64,000 bases of DNA from positions 8,060,001-8,124,000 of the forward strand of contig OX387606.1 of the NCBI GenBank assembly GCA_947568835.1, in the 5' to 3' direction. The notes under the pieces are model-generated. The model saw only the letters and a list, made by a program, of their open reading frames with translations, searched no databases and was not told the DNA's origin. The stretch's first letter is position 1, and the number at the start of each line of letters is the position of its first letter. Source of the DNA: Protonemura montana (lineage: Eukaryota; Arthropoda; Insecta; Plecoptera; Nemouridae). The translations under genes were made by a program, and so were the position numbers. Below, one piece after another: positions 33,365 through 47,288 of this stretch.

Positions 33365-36270
33365 ACTGATGATCTTTTAAAACTGTTTTCGGGAGTGGTT
33401 GTTGTCACTCAAAAGTCTTGTAGCGGATCCTTAAATCCAAGAACAGCATGTTATGGAAATCGAGCTTACACCCAAACCAATGGTGAAGATCATTTTGAGT
33501 GTGATTGTTTATTCTTAAGTTCTGTAATAAAATGAACAAATCAAAGTGTTAATTTATTCTTCTTGAGTGAGGGCATGTATTTCTTTTTAATGAGAATTTG
33601 GTGTTTTTATGCTCTTGAACTGGCAGTAGTTTATAGGAGCTGAACTGGACTTGCAGAAGGACCGGTGTCGACTTGGTGTCGACTTGAGGTGGTAAATAAC
33701 TTCGTCCTAAAAGTTCTTGATCTCTTTGTAATAATTGAAATAATATTGTTGAAATAGTATATTTTTTCAGAATCTTAGCTATTTATAAATTTTCGATTAT
33801 CTATTAGCAGTTGCTCAAGAGTTGAGATTAATGCTGAGAGTGAATTTTCAATGGATTTGGCGGATTTTTTTTTCCCAATTACAGTACACAAGTAGCAAAC
33901 TCTGTGGAGGCTGAAGGCAGAATAGAAAGTACGTCGGATCTTTGCCCAGAACCCAAGTAAATCCTCGAAGATTTTAGCTCCCACTTTCTGGAGCTTGTTA
34001 TGGTTCAATGAAACTTAGAAAAAATACAGAAAAGCTTAGCAAGTAGCCTAGGATTCTGCCCCAATAGTTTATTTATTTTATTTTGAGGTGGATTTTAAAA
34101 TAACAAAATCAGAGTGTAATAAAATATTGATGCACCAGAGGCTCCTGGAAATAATTTCCTTGAAAACCCCTGAAAAAATGTGAGGCTGATGATTGGATGG
34201 AATTTTGATTTTTCAGGGTCGTGGGTCACCATCAAATCAACATTTCAACTACGACACAATGTGACAATGTGTAAAAAGGAATTTAAAAGACTTTGTAACT
34301 GAAATTGAAAGTCTCCCCCAAAACTACCATTTCCTCATTTTTTCGATACTTTCGCGGGAAAAAACTACATAATCATTTTCATGGCGTGGCCGGGTGGAGG
34401 GCTGCAGAGAAGTCCACTACGGTTTGGCGCCTTGTCGGACTGGCCCTGCCTACCCACACAATCAATAATTCCTTTCCTTCATTGACCGATTATCGTAGTG
34501 AACTGTCCATCGTCTTCTATTGTGACTTCTGCACAAATCTGACTTCGAGTGCTTTCCCCTTTGTACCGATGAAACCGTGTGATTTTCTATATAGTCTGGA
34601 TTCGTCGGAGAGCTGTACTGAAACTTGAAAGTGCAAGCATACTTATAAATAGCACCTGAGTGTATGATGCACCTTTCAGCGTTATCAATCCCCCGATATA
34701 CTGTTGATAAGCTTGCCACTAATCCAAACAGTAACTCTTGCTCATTACCAGATTGCAGGTTCTTTCATACCAGAGGATGATCTGCACGCTATTAAATTAG
34801 ATGCAATTTATATTTGGTAAATCTTTCATCCGACGTCTAGATCACCATTTGTTTATTATTTATAAAGACAGCAGCTGCTATCGGCGTTTGGCTGAGCGAA
34901 TAGAGCGGCACGAACGTTTATGGACTTTTTATTGGTGCACAGTAGAACTTTTTAAATATTGAACGATCATACTAGAAAATTAACAGTAATCTCGAGATTA
35001 AAAACAATAAACATCAGCTTACCATGACGCCAGCGTGAAGTTTGTTGCTAGAAAATTTGAGAAAATAATTTGTTTGTTTGTGCCTATAATCCACATATTT
35101 GAATATAACCGATGCCAGTAGTTACTTTAATATTCTCCGTTGCATTTTTAATTGCAAGGTAAACGCCCTCCCAAAGTTTAGTGCATATTTTTATATGTCT
35201 CACCCTGATTTCTAAATCAAAAAGAAGCAACCGCTTCCCTCGCTTCGCTCGTACCGTACATACACATCCAAAAATAGTATGCAAACCAAAACATGCGGGG
35301 ACCATGTATGTTTACTGGCATGAGTGGGCAGACTTCCTGGCGTTGGGCCCCCTCAGCTGGTCAGACCAGCCTTCCATGGAGACTGCGGTACCGCCTCGTT
35401 GGTGCTGCCGTACAAGAAACCTCAGTCTGCCCGTGTGTCCGTTCGGAGAAACAGCTCTCACAGCGTCAGTTAACGGACCACGTGCGCGGAGGTGGCGCAC
35501 AAATATTGTGACTATTTTTTCTTACCCTGTCTGTGTTAAAAGTGGGGATTTTAAGCGGTGTTTCAATTAGACTTTAGAGTGTATGTATTTATTTTTTATT
35601 TTGCTGATTGGAAAACCCGATGTGTTGTGCTGGGACTGCTGTCCCCCTTGTTTTGTGAGTGACCGTAGTGCAGTCTTGAACTTGCCATGCAAACTGCCAT
35701 TTGGATGAGAATTGAGGACGGTTAGATTAAGTGTCTGGATTATCATTACAAAAATGAGGTAAGATTCCTTATTCCTCCATAAATTACCTTGTTTGATCAA
35801 ATCATCTAAATGACTTCGACAAAGTAAACAAATCATGAGTTCCAACTCATTAGGAGTCAGATGACACTCAACAGTCTTCAAATTTGTTTACCGTGTGCCT
35901 ATAACTAAGATGAACGTATCCCTTTTATTTCTTATTAGCATAGATTATGTAGGTTCACATGTGATGTCGCTAGACATAAAGCAAAGCATACGTTAAAAGA
36001 ACTGCGCTTCAAAAGTATAGTCCTCATTTCATTTCATCTGCTGCTTGAGATTTTTGAGATTCATTGGTGATAATTAGCTCACTACTATTAGGCTTTATAA
36101 ACTACTTGCTTCTACTCTTAAAATCAGTATTATTATATAGAAAATACTTTCTTCAAAAAATCTTAATTGTAAATAGCATTTAACATGCTCTTGCTCTAGC
36201 GCACGTCAAATCTAAATTAAATGCAATAATATGCTCTAGATTACTGTAGCCGAATGGGTTTCTTTTCTTC
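33365..36270. other. Intergenic sequence right of CTCF
   Basis: No gene recognised. A locally GC-rich patch at about 35285-35510 has overlapping open frames on both strands and stands out from its AT-rich surroundings. It could be a promoter or the first exon of an unannotated transcript, but no frame resembles a known family. A short direct repeat, GTGTCGACTTG, occurs twice near 33665-33690. Confidence 0.4.
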
Positions 36271-36273
36271 TAG

Positions 36274-36428
36274 GCGTTGAAGCACAAGCCGTTGCTGGGA
36301 TTAATTGGACACTTCATGCGTCGGTAGACCCAATCACTTATCAAGTCACACACGCAATGGCGTACGTAGTGTGGAGAGTGTTCATGAAGAAATATGCCAA
36401 GATTCGACTCGGACCCAACCGGCGATCG
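36274..36428 (+). other. Exon-like segment of unknown nature
   Basis: TTTCTTTTCTTCTAG, a strong acceptor, precedes 155 nt of balanced composition that ends in CGATCG|GTAAGC, a strong donor. One plus frame is open throughout (containing THAMAYVVWRVFMKKYAK) and one minus frame is also open. I do not recognise the peptide. It could be an exon of an unknown gene or long non-coding RNA, possibly with a first exon in the GC-rich patch near 35.4 kb, or an old repeat. Confidence 0.25.
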
Positions 36429-39400
36429 GTAAGCCACTCGGCAATTCTAATTAACACAGGTGCCATATTTTATGCAGATTAGAGAAGTTGTTTATGCTAT
36501 ATTGAACGCGTCAGAAGTTTTGAATGTGCATTGCTATCAGAAAACAGTCAAAATTATATAGTATGTTATTTCACAACCACCAATTTGAAACCCATCTAGA
36601 TTCTAGACCATATTCTGCCATACGAGCTACTGCAACCAAATCCACGAGTCTTTGAAATCGGTGCTTATATTCAAACATCAACATACATACGTGATTTTTT
36701 AAATACTTGCGGTATGCCTGGTAGTCTACCGACTCGATGACTCATAATAATAATAAAAGTAGATAAATTGATTTAAAGGGTGTATCAGAGATACCTAGAA
36801 GGAGAATATCCTGCAAACACGAAGCCAGGGAAGATGGTCTACAAAGGTACACAAGTTTGTCTAATCCTACACATCTAAGGATGGCAGCCTGCGCCCTCCT
36901 AAGTAGCATCCGATTGCTTTGTAAATCCTTTGTTGAACCAAGGGGGCCATTTTTATTGCCCTCCATCATGGAAATTGATGACCCAAGCTTGTTTGCCCCT
37001 CTCCCACCCTGGTTTGCATCCTGATAACCCTATGGTGACCACACCCCTGAAGTCAATTACTCTAATTGAACACGAATGCACTGACTAATTGGTAACCGTT
37101 ATCAAAAAATATTGCAGACGTTCGTGATCTATTCTAATGAATTGATGATGTAATGGCAATGATTTCGGAAAGGTGAGCAAGTTAATAGTTTGTGATCGAT
37201 ATGAGCATGATGTTCGTTCAACTGAACTTTGTATTATAAACAGCTTGTCAGACTGAAAATTGTCTGCAAGCATATTTGGGGTTAGTTTCATTTTGGTTTT
37301 TGCGCATGAATGCTTATGGTTAGGCTTATGCTTATGCTTAGGTTATGTATGTATGTGTGTACATATTTTGTCATTATGAACATTAATTCATACTCTTTTT
37401 ACTTTTTGGAAAGTGGAATGAGGGTAGGTCGAGGAAAAAAAATACAAAACTATGTTACACTAGTTGGGTAACTGGATGGTTCTGCGATAGGAGGGCCAAT
37501 GGCGATATGCACTTCATAAAAATTATATTCAATATTTCTCATGTAAACATTGAGGCTAAAATACTTCTGAATAACTAAAATTGAAACAAAAAAAAAGGGT
37601 CTAAATAAACCTCACATTTCGTTCGGTTTTGTCACCTCCGAACTGCAACAAATTTTCTTACCCCCCTAACATGAACTGTCCTACATAATAACGTACTGTT
37701 TTTGACAACAATAAATCATGCTTTGACCCATTTTCCTTGTTGGCATTAAGGCTTATTCATCGAGATTATCTGCAGCCAAACGAAAGTGAAATGGATTAAA
37801 TCAATATTTGATTGGCGGTTGAGTAACTGAGATACATAATCGTAGAAAAATTATTTTGCTGATAAGCTTCCTGTTGTAGATAATGTCTGCCATGTAATAC
37901 ATAGGTTTGGCTATAATCGCATAGCATTACAAAATCACATTCTTTGGCGTCGATGGGTTACTGTAACTTGGGTCTACTCAGGTCAGCAGGGGTCATGACA
38001 CTGCTATAAAGTAGTGGAAAGGTATGACTATATTTTTCCTCCGTCTTTAGTTCTGGGTCGTTTATTTTCGTTTGTTTGCTTCTGTTCCCGGCTCCTGAAA
38101 ATTTACACTCTGCGTAAGGCTTTCAAAATTCTAGCACAAATTATGCAATTTGATTATTTTTTTTGCAGGCATATCCGTTTTGAGTACCACACAATATAAA
38201 CACGTCGTTGCATAAAAACCGTATTCGGTTTTTGAGAAACGCTATTCAATCAAATAAAATATATGTCTCAAAATCAAAGCGCAGATCTTATTTTCTCCAC
38301 GCTCTATTATTACCGCTGTCGTGATCGCAGAAACGTTTCGCAATTTTTTTTTTGTGTATTTATTGAGCAAGACATCAATTACATTACAAGCGATTTTATT
38401 ATACGGTCCACCCCTTTTCCGCTGCTTTATTAGTTCAACTTAGCCATGGTTCGGTTTCGACGGCATAGTATTTATGAGCACATTTAGTGACATACGAGCT
38501 CAGTGATCATACCAATGGTGCAGATTGCCACTGCTTGCTGTCTTGTCGACTGATGGTACAGCCATGGCGGATGCTGACGGTCATGGATCATGGAAACTAC
38601 GACACTAATTACTTGAAAACTACTATCGAATCACTGTGACGTGTAATTGGAAACCCAATTGGGCGTGTAGATGTACTATACCGCTAAACGGTCTTAATGC
38701 AATTACCTGCAATCTAAAATTCTAAACATATTTTGGAGGTCATTGAATAAGCGAAAATAGTCAATGTCCATGAGGGATGTGAATTTGAGGACGACCTTCG
38801 AGGAAGGTTACGTGTCTGTTTTGAGTTTAAAGTTACACAATGGTAAAATTGCCAAGAAAATTGATTGTCTTTTTTGCGATTTTGATCGTGTATCTACGTC
38901 CATAGTGATAGACCGTTGAATAAAGTTAACTATCAAATGGTAATGAGTTGAAGCTGGCTGACACGTGTCAGCAAATTATCATATCTTAATGAGCTTCTTA
39001 GTTTTCCTTGGCTTTTGAAACGGGGGTTGGTTTTGGGTTATCAGAGACCAGCTCGGAAAACTTCCAACAGCAAAGATATTGTTGAATACCCATGGGGTGA
39101 AAGATGCCCACTAAACGGATAACGTATTGCAAGGTCAATGATATTTAATTTTTCAATTCAAAGTTTTTATTTTTCATTTCTTTTTACAGAACAGGTACTT
39201 AGTTGTAATGTTTAAGGAAAACAATGAGCATGAAAAAAAGTCGAGAACACACACTTATTACAATACCATATTATAGCACTGTGTTTATTAAGATTAAAAC
39301 ATAATAATCAAATACAGTCTCCTAGTAAATATATATCACAATAATTACATTAGCAATCTTTTTCTACGCTAAATTCATCTATGGTATAAAATCCAGGATT

Positions 39401-42400
39401 TACAAGGAACCTAGGATATTGGTTTATTTGTGCGTGGTTACAGCCCCGGCCAAGCTAAATCTGCAAGCTAAGTACCAACCAAATGCGTGCAAATACCCAA
39501 GGGTTATTGAAGTAGAAATATCTAGTAGTAGGACTAGCCGATATATTTTTAGCTGAACATTAAAAATACAGTCTCTTTGACTGGGCATTCTGTTTGAACT
39601 TTGACAAGAAATAACAGTAGGGGGATGGAGAACGATTTTTCTCTGACTTGAACACCGTACAGGTGTGTATTCTTAAGTGCATGCATAGCTAGGTGCCAGC
39701 ATCCATGCAAAGCTGAAATGACAATAATTGGGTATTTAAGTGTGAATCGAATTATTAAGTCATCTCCAATGTCTTATGCTTCACATTTGCTAACTCAAAT
39801 GTGGGTCGTCATCAATTAGTGGTACATTTTTACTTATCGCAAAAGAATAGGTAAGAGACGTAATGAGCAATTATACCATCGCGCGCTGCAGCTGTGTTTT
39901 TGCACAAATGGAAGAAGAAGAGCTGCATCGAGCGTAAAAATGAGAACGTTGCAGCACGCAAAACTCTTTATTGCATCATTATCCCCTTCCGTTGGCGTCA
40001 TAAATGCGTTTTTACTATATGAATTAATAAGATAATCGTATGTACCGTCATTTTTCTTGGGAAAAATTCTGTGCCAGTGACATCCGACTATTATGGCATT
40101 ACAACCATCCACAAGACATAGCGCTTACCTACAGTCTAAGCACGCGAGAGAAGATACTAGCCCAAGAACTGGCCCTCAGCTTTGCTGCCAATTCATAAAT
40201 GAAATTTCAGTTATAACTTTAGTAACGGACTACCAAAATACTCATTAGATCTGAAATATAATTCAATAGATTTCTATAAATGTTAGAAAAAAATCTTAAT
40301 AATAGCTCGAAAAACAAAATAATTCGGCACGACCAAAGCTTTGTAGAGAAAAGGGAGAATGGCGGCCATCAGCGAAGATGATTAGAATTGTTTTAAAAAA
40401 AAATCCAGTTTACCTGTTAGCCCGCATGCCCCACCAAACCAACCTGAGGCGTCTCTACTGTAAAAGTATGTTCCCTCGCTGAATGAGTGTACACGAAAGG
40501 TTTGAAAAGGGAAACACGCTTGTTTTTATCTTTTACAACCGTATAAACGTAGTGTATACTATGTCTGCCTGTGCGAGCGCGAACGATGAATATTCATGAA
40601 TATGCGTTTGTTAATTAATGAATGACCATATATACGCCGAACATCTAAAGCGTTGCCATTGTTTGCTGGTATTGGGTGAGACCGGTGGCGCACTCGATGT
40701 CTATGAGCCAGAGCTTACAGTGGGACGGATTGGCAATTAGCATTGTCTATGCAATGCGGCGAGCCACAAGTTCATAACCTACTGCCCATGAAAAGTACCT
40801 GCCTTTATCTGGAGGTATTGTGTGGAGAAAAATACCGGTTGCGTTAGACAGTCGAGCTGATATGCAGATGTGCGGAGTGTAGGTGTCAATCGAGTGTGGA
40901 TTTAAACTCGAAAGAAATTATATGAAAAATACAATTGATTTTATATGTATGACTGTGGGCCAGCGTAGATTTTAAACTTTCTGCTGAGTATAAGAAGCGG
41001 TTACCTGTGGTAACGGTAGGTGCTACCCGGTGGCGCTTGCCACCGTCTAAAACGCTACAATTAAACAAGTACGATTCAAAATATCGATACATGTAAATCG
41101 ATCGTTCATTTTACCATTAATTTAGCGTCAGCCAGTCTCGAATGCGAGTAATGTGCGAGCAATAACGTTCTTAACACTCGAAATGACGGTGTCTCCACCT
41201 ATACGCATCCACCATTTTGTCGGTAAAGTAGTCATTTGGCGGCCATTTTCAGCGAAGACAGCTTGAACTTAGTATGGTAATACTTAAATCAATTTGGTGC
41301 TGCATTTAATCCATTTTGTAACCCCCATACGTCGTATGCAAATAAGTTTTTCCTCTTGAATTTAAAAAAAATAAATCAATTAACATAGTATTTCCCGTGC
41401 GCGTCAGAGCGAGCTGCGAGGCTCATAATTCAATTAGCAGACCTTCAGAGCAATCGAATCTCCAGCGTGCCATATTTGCTATTTTCATTAGCAACCACTT
41501 TCTCTGTTAGCTTTGATTATAGACGTGTAAATCACATAGATCACTTTATATTGGAATTACGCAACTAAGGTTTGCGGTTGTTATTTCTTTGGCATCGAAG
41601 TGCACCTGAGGGCAATGAGCTACCGATTTTTGAGCGGTACACATCCATATACAAATGCATGTCTACTGCTTCCCATTTACTGTTTTTTTTTCAGTCGGCG
41701 CCGTGTTCAGGCACAATAGGATTCAACCGGTGTTTGTTTCGGTGCTGGTTAGCACTCCTTGGGACATTTTAATGCCGTTGATAATGTGACTCTGTAAACG
41801 CCCGCCTACACCTTCCGCACACATACCTGTAAATTGAGAGATGTATATGGTGAACAAGCTCAGGCATCATCGCGAGGATTTTGTAGAGAGATCATAAAAT
41901 CCTTGCTAACATAATGATGTTGCCATCTTTTCACGTTTTTTTTGTGTTTTTCAATACCAGTAAAGTCTATCAGGAACATATGGTCGAAACACAGTGTCGA
42001 ATCTCAGATTTAAAATTGGATGCTATTGCCAAGTCATAATCTGGTCAAGGCTTCAACAATTTCCCTGTCAGAAAATGATATGCTGCAGCATAGATATTCC
42101 TTGTATATTTTAATCTATTGCATTATGGATACACCCTATTATCTATTTTATTATAATAGGTAGCCAATGATTGACATTGACTTCGTTGGCAAGCATGTTT
42201 TATGACAGCTGAAGATGATGTAATTTGTTATGATTTCAATCAGATGCGGATGACAGTAAGGTAATAAACATTCGGCCTGTCAGAGGCAACAGATGACAAG
42301 GAAGATGCATTTTGAATTCTGATGTATATGCTCGTGCCGACATTATTTTATAAACTGACATGTTGGCAATAGTGCGAGGTGTTCACGACGATGACGACGA

Positions 42401-44657
42401 CGACGACCTCACCGAATCAGACCACCAATAGCTTCGACGAACATTTCAAACTTTTCAAGGTCCTGAGAAAATATCCCGATTGATCAGAGCGATTTGAGAT
42501 GGTGTGACAATGGAGATAAAAGTATGGAAATGCTGGCCCATCGAGCCATGACAATTTGTATGCATTGAAACGCTTTGAAAAAATAACGCAAGACATTTAA
42601 ATAGTCGATGTATACTGAACAAAGAAATAGGCTGAGCAAATGACCGATATTTTCAATATCTGCCGATGACCGAGAGCGCCAGATAATACCTGTCCGCATC
42701 GTAAAGAAGGGCGAATCAAATTTCCAACAAGCTTTTCAAAGAAAAGTTTTCATGGTTTCATTTATTTTTGTTGCCCAGTAAGCGCAAAACTTACAGATGG
42801 GCAAAAAGTATGCAAAACAAGCACAAGAAACTTTTAAAATTTTACGTTGATTTTCTTTTTTGCATCATCGTTTAATTTTTTAACGAGCTTCTTTTTAACA
42901 CTTCCATTCATATTCTGTTTAACGAAGGCGTTTGTTGATTAATTTCAGTCTCGCAACACAGGGCATCAGCGGGGTGCGCTACCGCATGAGCGATAGCATT
43001 CGGAAATCGAGACATCTCCAATTGTTCATTTGTACCCGAAAACAACACATCTAGAAACCAAACTATTATCTTCTAGAAACGCTACTCCGATTGTCCGGGA
43101 CCCGTTACTTCCCATCTCGACGCCTTTCGTTCGTATACTCACGGGTCGCACAACCGCCAATTTGTGGTGCTGATAATTTATTGTTTTGTATCATTTAACC
43201 AGAGCAGAAAATCTCGATTCACATCTTTGCTCTAGTTTTTCCTTCCTTTTTTGGAAGTCTATGCTTAATTTTAAATGTAAATTAGTATATCGGATGGGTT
43301 AACAAATTAAATTATATGGCTAGAGTTGTTATCAAGACATGTTATTATTGAGGTGCCCAAACACGCAGTTACCATACATGTATTTATATTAAAAAATTTC
43401 AAGCAACTTCATTTACATCGAAAATTTAAACACACAAAAAAAATGTCTTGAACTTGGAAGAAAATTCCATATCTGGAGTAATAATTTCTTCGTAGTGCGC
43501 CCATGACCATCAAACAGACAAAGCAGATTACAACCACTCAATTTGTGATGTAATTTGTCCAATGCTAAAGACGTGGCAGCAGCAAAGTTGAGGTTTCCTT
43601 TGCAATGAACTTTGACTCGAGACATGTCAAGGCGTCCAGACTCAACGCCGAGCGCAAGGCGACTTGAATGCACGTAACTACGAAACGCTGCGCACTCCTG
43701 TTTCATGTTCGAAACGTGACTTCACCTCCGATTCGTCGCCTCCGTGACATTGTTAGTGAAACCCCCATCGGTACAAACTCCTCGAGTTGGCCACTCAGAC
43801 CACACAAATCCTCTTCAAATAGCTGACATTGATCTCTATCGTAAAGGTCATGTACAATTTTTAACATGCAAGTTTCTAAAATAATTAATAGGTTATTAGG
43901 GAACATGTCACACATTGCATTATCTAAAATTGACCGCTAAATCTTTATCTTTCGCTTTATTCACGTGTATATTTTATGCATGTCTTGATCATCTGCTCGT
44001 GGTCCATGGCCGTGGCATACTTGCGATAAAGACTTGCCAGCCAAATATGGAAGCGCCACCTCGCGGGTATAGCATGCATGTCTTGCTTTATCAGGTGGGT
44101 GGAATTTTAGATGCAACCTATTCGTAGAAAGTAGCAACTTGGTGTGTAATTATTTGATTATTTTTAAGAAACTTGTTTCGTCGCAGCGTCCACGAAATTG
44201 TCACCCACATATTTTATTTAAAATTCGTGACATCAAAACTGTGTTGACATTGAAAGGTGTGTGTCATTTTTTGTTTAACCACTTGAGTACTCGGAGGAAC
44301 CTTCGAACTGAGTTTATGCAGAACAATCTGTTTGTATTGCATTATTCTATTGAGAGGTATAGCTATTGACATTTAGCCCTAAGCATTCTCGACAAGTGTT
44401 TGCATAGATCATGCCAAACAAATTAATTCAGATATGTACTAGTGTCACTTATACTAAATCAGCACAGGAGCCTCGTAAAATTCAGGAGAGCAGCTGTTCT
44501 ATCATAGGGATAGTTTTATTTATCTTCTTTGCAAAGTCTTACTATTTGTTTCGATCAGTTTTGAATTATGATTGTCATGCAGACCCGATAAGAGTGATTG
44601 GTGCTTTTCTAAGTAAAATCATAACTTTGTTTGTTAAACGCCTAAGTTCCTAACTGT
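36429..44657. other. Gene-poor intergenic stretch
   Basis: No supported gene in about 8 kb. I see AT-rich sequence, a small CTTATG/TATG-type simple repeat near 37310-37360, and a GAC/GAT run near 42389. The block at about 40560-40640 is rich in homeodomain-like and POU-like strings (ATGAATATTCATGAATATGC, TTAATTAATGAATGA) and may be regulatory. The open frames present are short, on both strands, and not family-like. Confidence 0.45.
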
Positions 44658-44697
44658 CATTCGCCGACGCCATTACACTATGGTGACACAGGACCAG
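44658..44697 (+). repeat. Short 5S-SINE body relic
   Basis: CATTCGCCGACGCCATTA followed by GGACCAG matches the 3' body of the full SINE at 47289-47740 (CATTCACCGACGCCATTAGA then GGGCCAG), same strand. About 40 bp is recognisable; the rest is lost. Confidence 0.5.
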
Positions 44698-45100
44698 TCT
44701 TATACGATTTTTCAAATCAAATATGAACGGATGAATTTATAGATATATTTTTCTTTTGCGAAATAGCGTGAGTGTTGACTTCTTTTACAGATATGCAACG
44801 TTCACTATGCAGGAAAAGTCAATTGTTAAAAGCGCAGCATGCAAGAAGATAATAGTTTTATGATACTTATATCTGAAATGCATTTGAATGGCATTCCAAC
44901 AATGGCTGCATCATGTCTAGACGGAAAACACAAGTTAATTTTCTTGGTAGGCAATTTTAAAGTGCACAGATGCAGAAACGAAATGAATGTGACATGTTCG
45001 AGCTAGTTGTGACATGCTCATCCCGGAATACGCATTCTGGTACTTCCAACAATAAAACAGTAACTTATGGGCGCATTTCATTTTTTTACCAATCGCGGTA

Positions 45101-45533
45101 CAATTGATTGATTGATTAGCGGGGTTTAACGACGCACTGTTTTGACAACGGGCCATGTGGCACTGGTCTAATGGCGTCGATGAATAAGTGGATGATGATT
45201 ATGATGAGCCTAATCTAGTTTGGAAAGGAGCAGGGGAAACCCCATGCCGGCACATAGCCTACTCCTGTCGAAGATCACCAAGTGAACCACTGGCTGCACG
45301 TCCCTTCCGAAGGACAACGCGTGCAACAAGATTCCTCCACAGATCCATGGTGTCGAAAGGTTGGTAAGGAAGGCGAATGAAGTTGCTGCATTAACCTTCA
45401 TCCCTTCAACCTTTCTTCCGAACAGAACTGGTCATGAGTACAAAGGTTACCCATTCAATACCTGACCCAGCGCAGCGTTGCTTAACGTCGATAATCTCAC
45501 GAACACCTGTGTTTCAAATTCCAAACCGTTCGG
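45101..45533 (-). repeat. Full-length 5S-rRNA-derived SINE
   Basis: Read on the minus strand, this starts CCGAACGGTTTGG. A head derived from 5S rRNA follows (GACGTTAAGCAACGCTGCGC, then GGTATTGAATGGGTAACC, matching the 5S A-box and C-box regions). Next come a body shared with the 47289-47740 copy and a CCATTAGACCAGTGCCACA block, and it ends in an ATCAATCAATCAATTG tail. This is the SINE3 design, with an internal pol III type 1 promoter. Identity to the 47.3 kb copy is high but clearly imperfect, so the two are separate old insertions. Open frames inside it are incidental. Confidence 0.85.
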
Positions 45534-47029
45534 TAGTCGCGGTACTAGAATGTGCTAGAATATCATTTCGATACATTGCTAAAAAAAAGAGACACTGCTT
45601 GAACACTTCAGTAATTTCGACTGTCTATTATCGTCGCTGCGTTTAGAAATGCGATGAGCACCGTAGCCGCGTAGAACTCTCTCCTGTATCTTCTGCAGAA
45701 AGCGACAACAATGCCAATTTTGCAATTAATCTGGCGTTTTACTTGGTGAAAAATGCGATTGTCCGACACGCGATGTGTATATCCTTTAAGCCTGGCGCAC
45801 TGCTGTGATTGTGTGCAATCCATATTAGGCGTTACGACCACATGGGAGTCGGACACACTCGAGAGAGAGAGAGAAATGCCGACCATTGTTTCGGGCGCCT
45901 TCTGAAACTGGACATCGGCCATTTGTCCGCACACATTTGTTGATCGCGCAACGGACGTTTTATACAAGTCTAATGCAAAGTTTCCGATTTAAAAAATGTG
46001 CTATTTTCTTAGCGAACACGACAGAGATGCATTGAAATGCCATACCATGTAATACATTACCCTCTGGAGCTTGCGACAAACCTTAGAAACGTCACATAAA
46101 GTTTTTTTCTCTGTCCTATGATGCCTTATTAGCATCATCGGCGAACGCGGCTTTTCGTTTCGTAAAACCTATAGCCCTTATCTGCCCATAACTTTATGAA
46201 AAGTAACTTTCTCGGGTCTTGACATATTTTGGTAATGCACTGCACTTATCCTACATCTCGGCTCATTGCACTGCTCGCAGCACGACACACTTGTTTCGAA
46301 TATTCAAATGCACACACGTATCGACCGCTCTTGGCGCTGGCGAGATAAGATCACGGCACGCCTGCGATAGTTTTAATCGGATGTCGATTCTTCGCGCCTT
46401 CCTCGCAGAAAGGAATCGAGAAAGAGTTTCGGCGCTAACTCGTAACAGACGTCCGATCTGACCTCTTGGCCGTCGGTCATGGCCCAAACCCATGGCCCAT
46501 ACGCTTAGTTTCGTTCGCCGGAATAACCCATCGAAGCCGATCCCATGCAACAGGGTCACTAAGCGAACACGATTTATTGTGTCATGATGGTATTATCCTT
46601 TTATGATACTCCGCATCCTCTGCCGTGATCTTCGATAAAGATCAATGCAATTAAACATGACTTTGTGGTCATATTTCGATTGGATTGTCATCTTTGACGG
46701 TACAGATGCGATAGGTATAATGAAGTCGCCGTTTAGGACAATGAGTCGTGAGAAAATCACGAGCAGGGAAATTGGCCTAGAAATATTTTCTTTTGTGTGA
46801 TCGGGAAATTGAAATGTTGCATTCCAATGTTCCCTGGATGAACGTGGTTGATCGTTCGTGGTTCGGCGATGCTTTGTGGTCGGGTAGTCGGATCCCAAAG
46901 TTAATTGTTCTAGAATTTCTGTACGTTCGGTGTTAAAATCGAAGAAGTTGCGATTTTTTTTAAATATGGTAAAATTGGGTACCGTATGACCTAGAGTGTA
47001 TCAATCAATTTGGTTTTTTATTTGTAGGA
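45534..47029. other. Intergenic sequence between SINEs
   Basis: No gene recognised. It contains a GAGAGAGAGAGA run near 45862 and a GC-richer stretch at 46260-46560 with several overlapping frames on both strands that resemble no known protein. Confidence 0.45.
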
Positions 47030-47189
47030 ACACTAATAACCTCTCAAAAATCGATGCCCAAACGAGGAATCGAACCCCGATCTCCACTGGTCGCGGGTTT
47101 TGCTCTAACCAATTGAGCTTCTTGGACACATCATTTTTGAGAGAATTTTAGTGTATTTGATGAGAATGACGCATCTCCAAGGAGTAAAA
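47030..47189 (-). repeat. tRNA-derived SINE
   Basis: On the minus strand a leader (TCATTCTCATCAAATACACTA) precedes a tRNA-like unit at 47055-47128. The arms TGTCCAA and TTGGGCA pair over 7 bp; there is a D arm GCTCAATTGGTTAGAGC and a T arm CGGGGTTCGATTCCTCG with a perfect B box. The anticodon arm does not fold, which separates it from a true tRNA gene. It is the same family as the foldback elements in STX17 intron 3. Confidence 0.8.
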
Positions 47190-47288
47190 CCACGAGGCTG
47201 TGAATAGTGAATACTCACAGTCACTTTGATTCTAGTAACGCTATACCACCTCACAACCATTTAATCTCAGTAACTCCAATTTTTTTCA

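Noticed and set aside
46263-46559. Overlapping open frames on both strands
   Set aside because: No splice context, no family motif, and equal openness on both strands suggests composition only.
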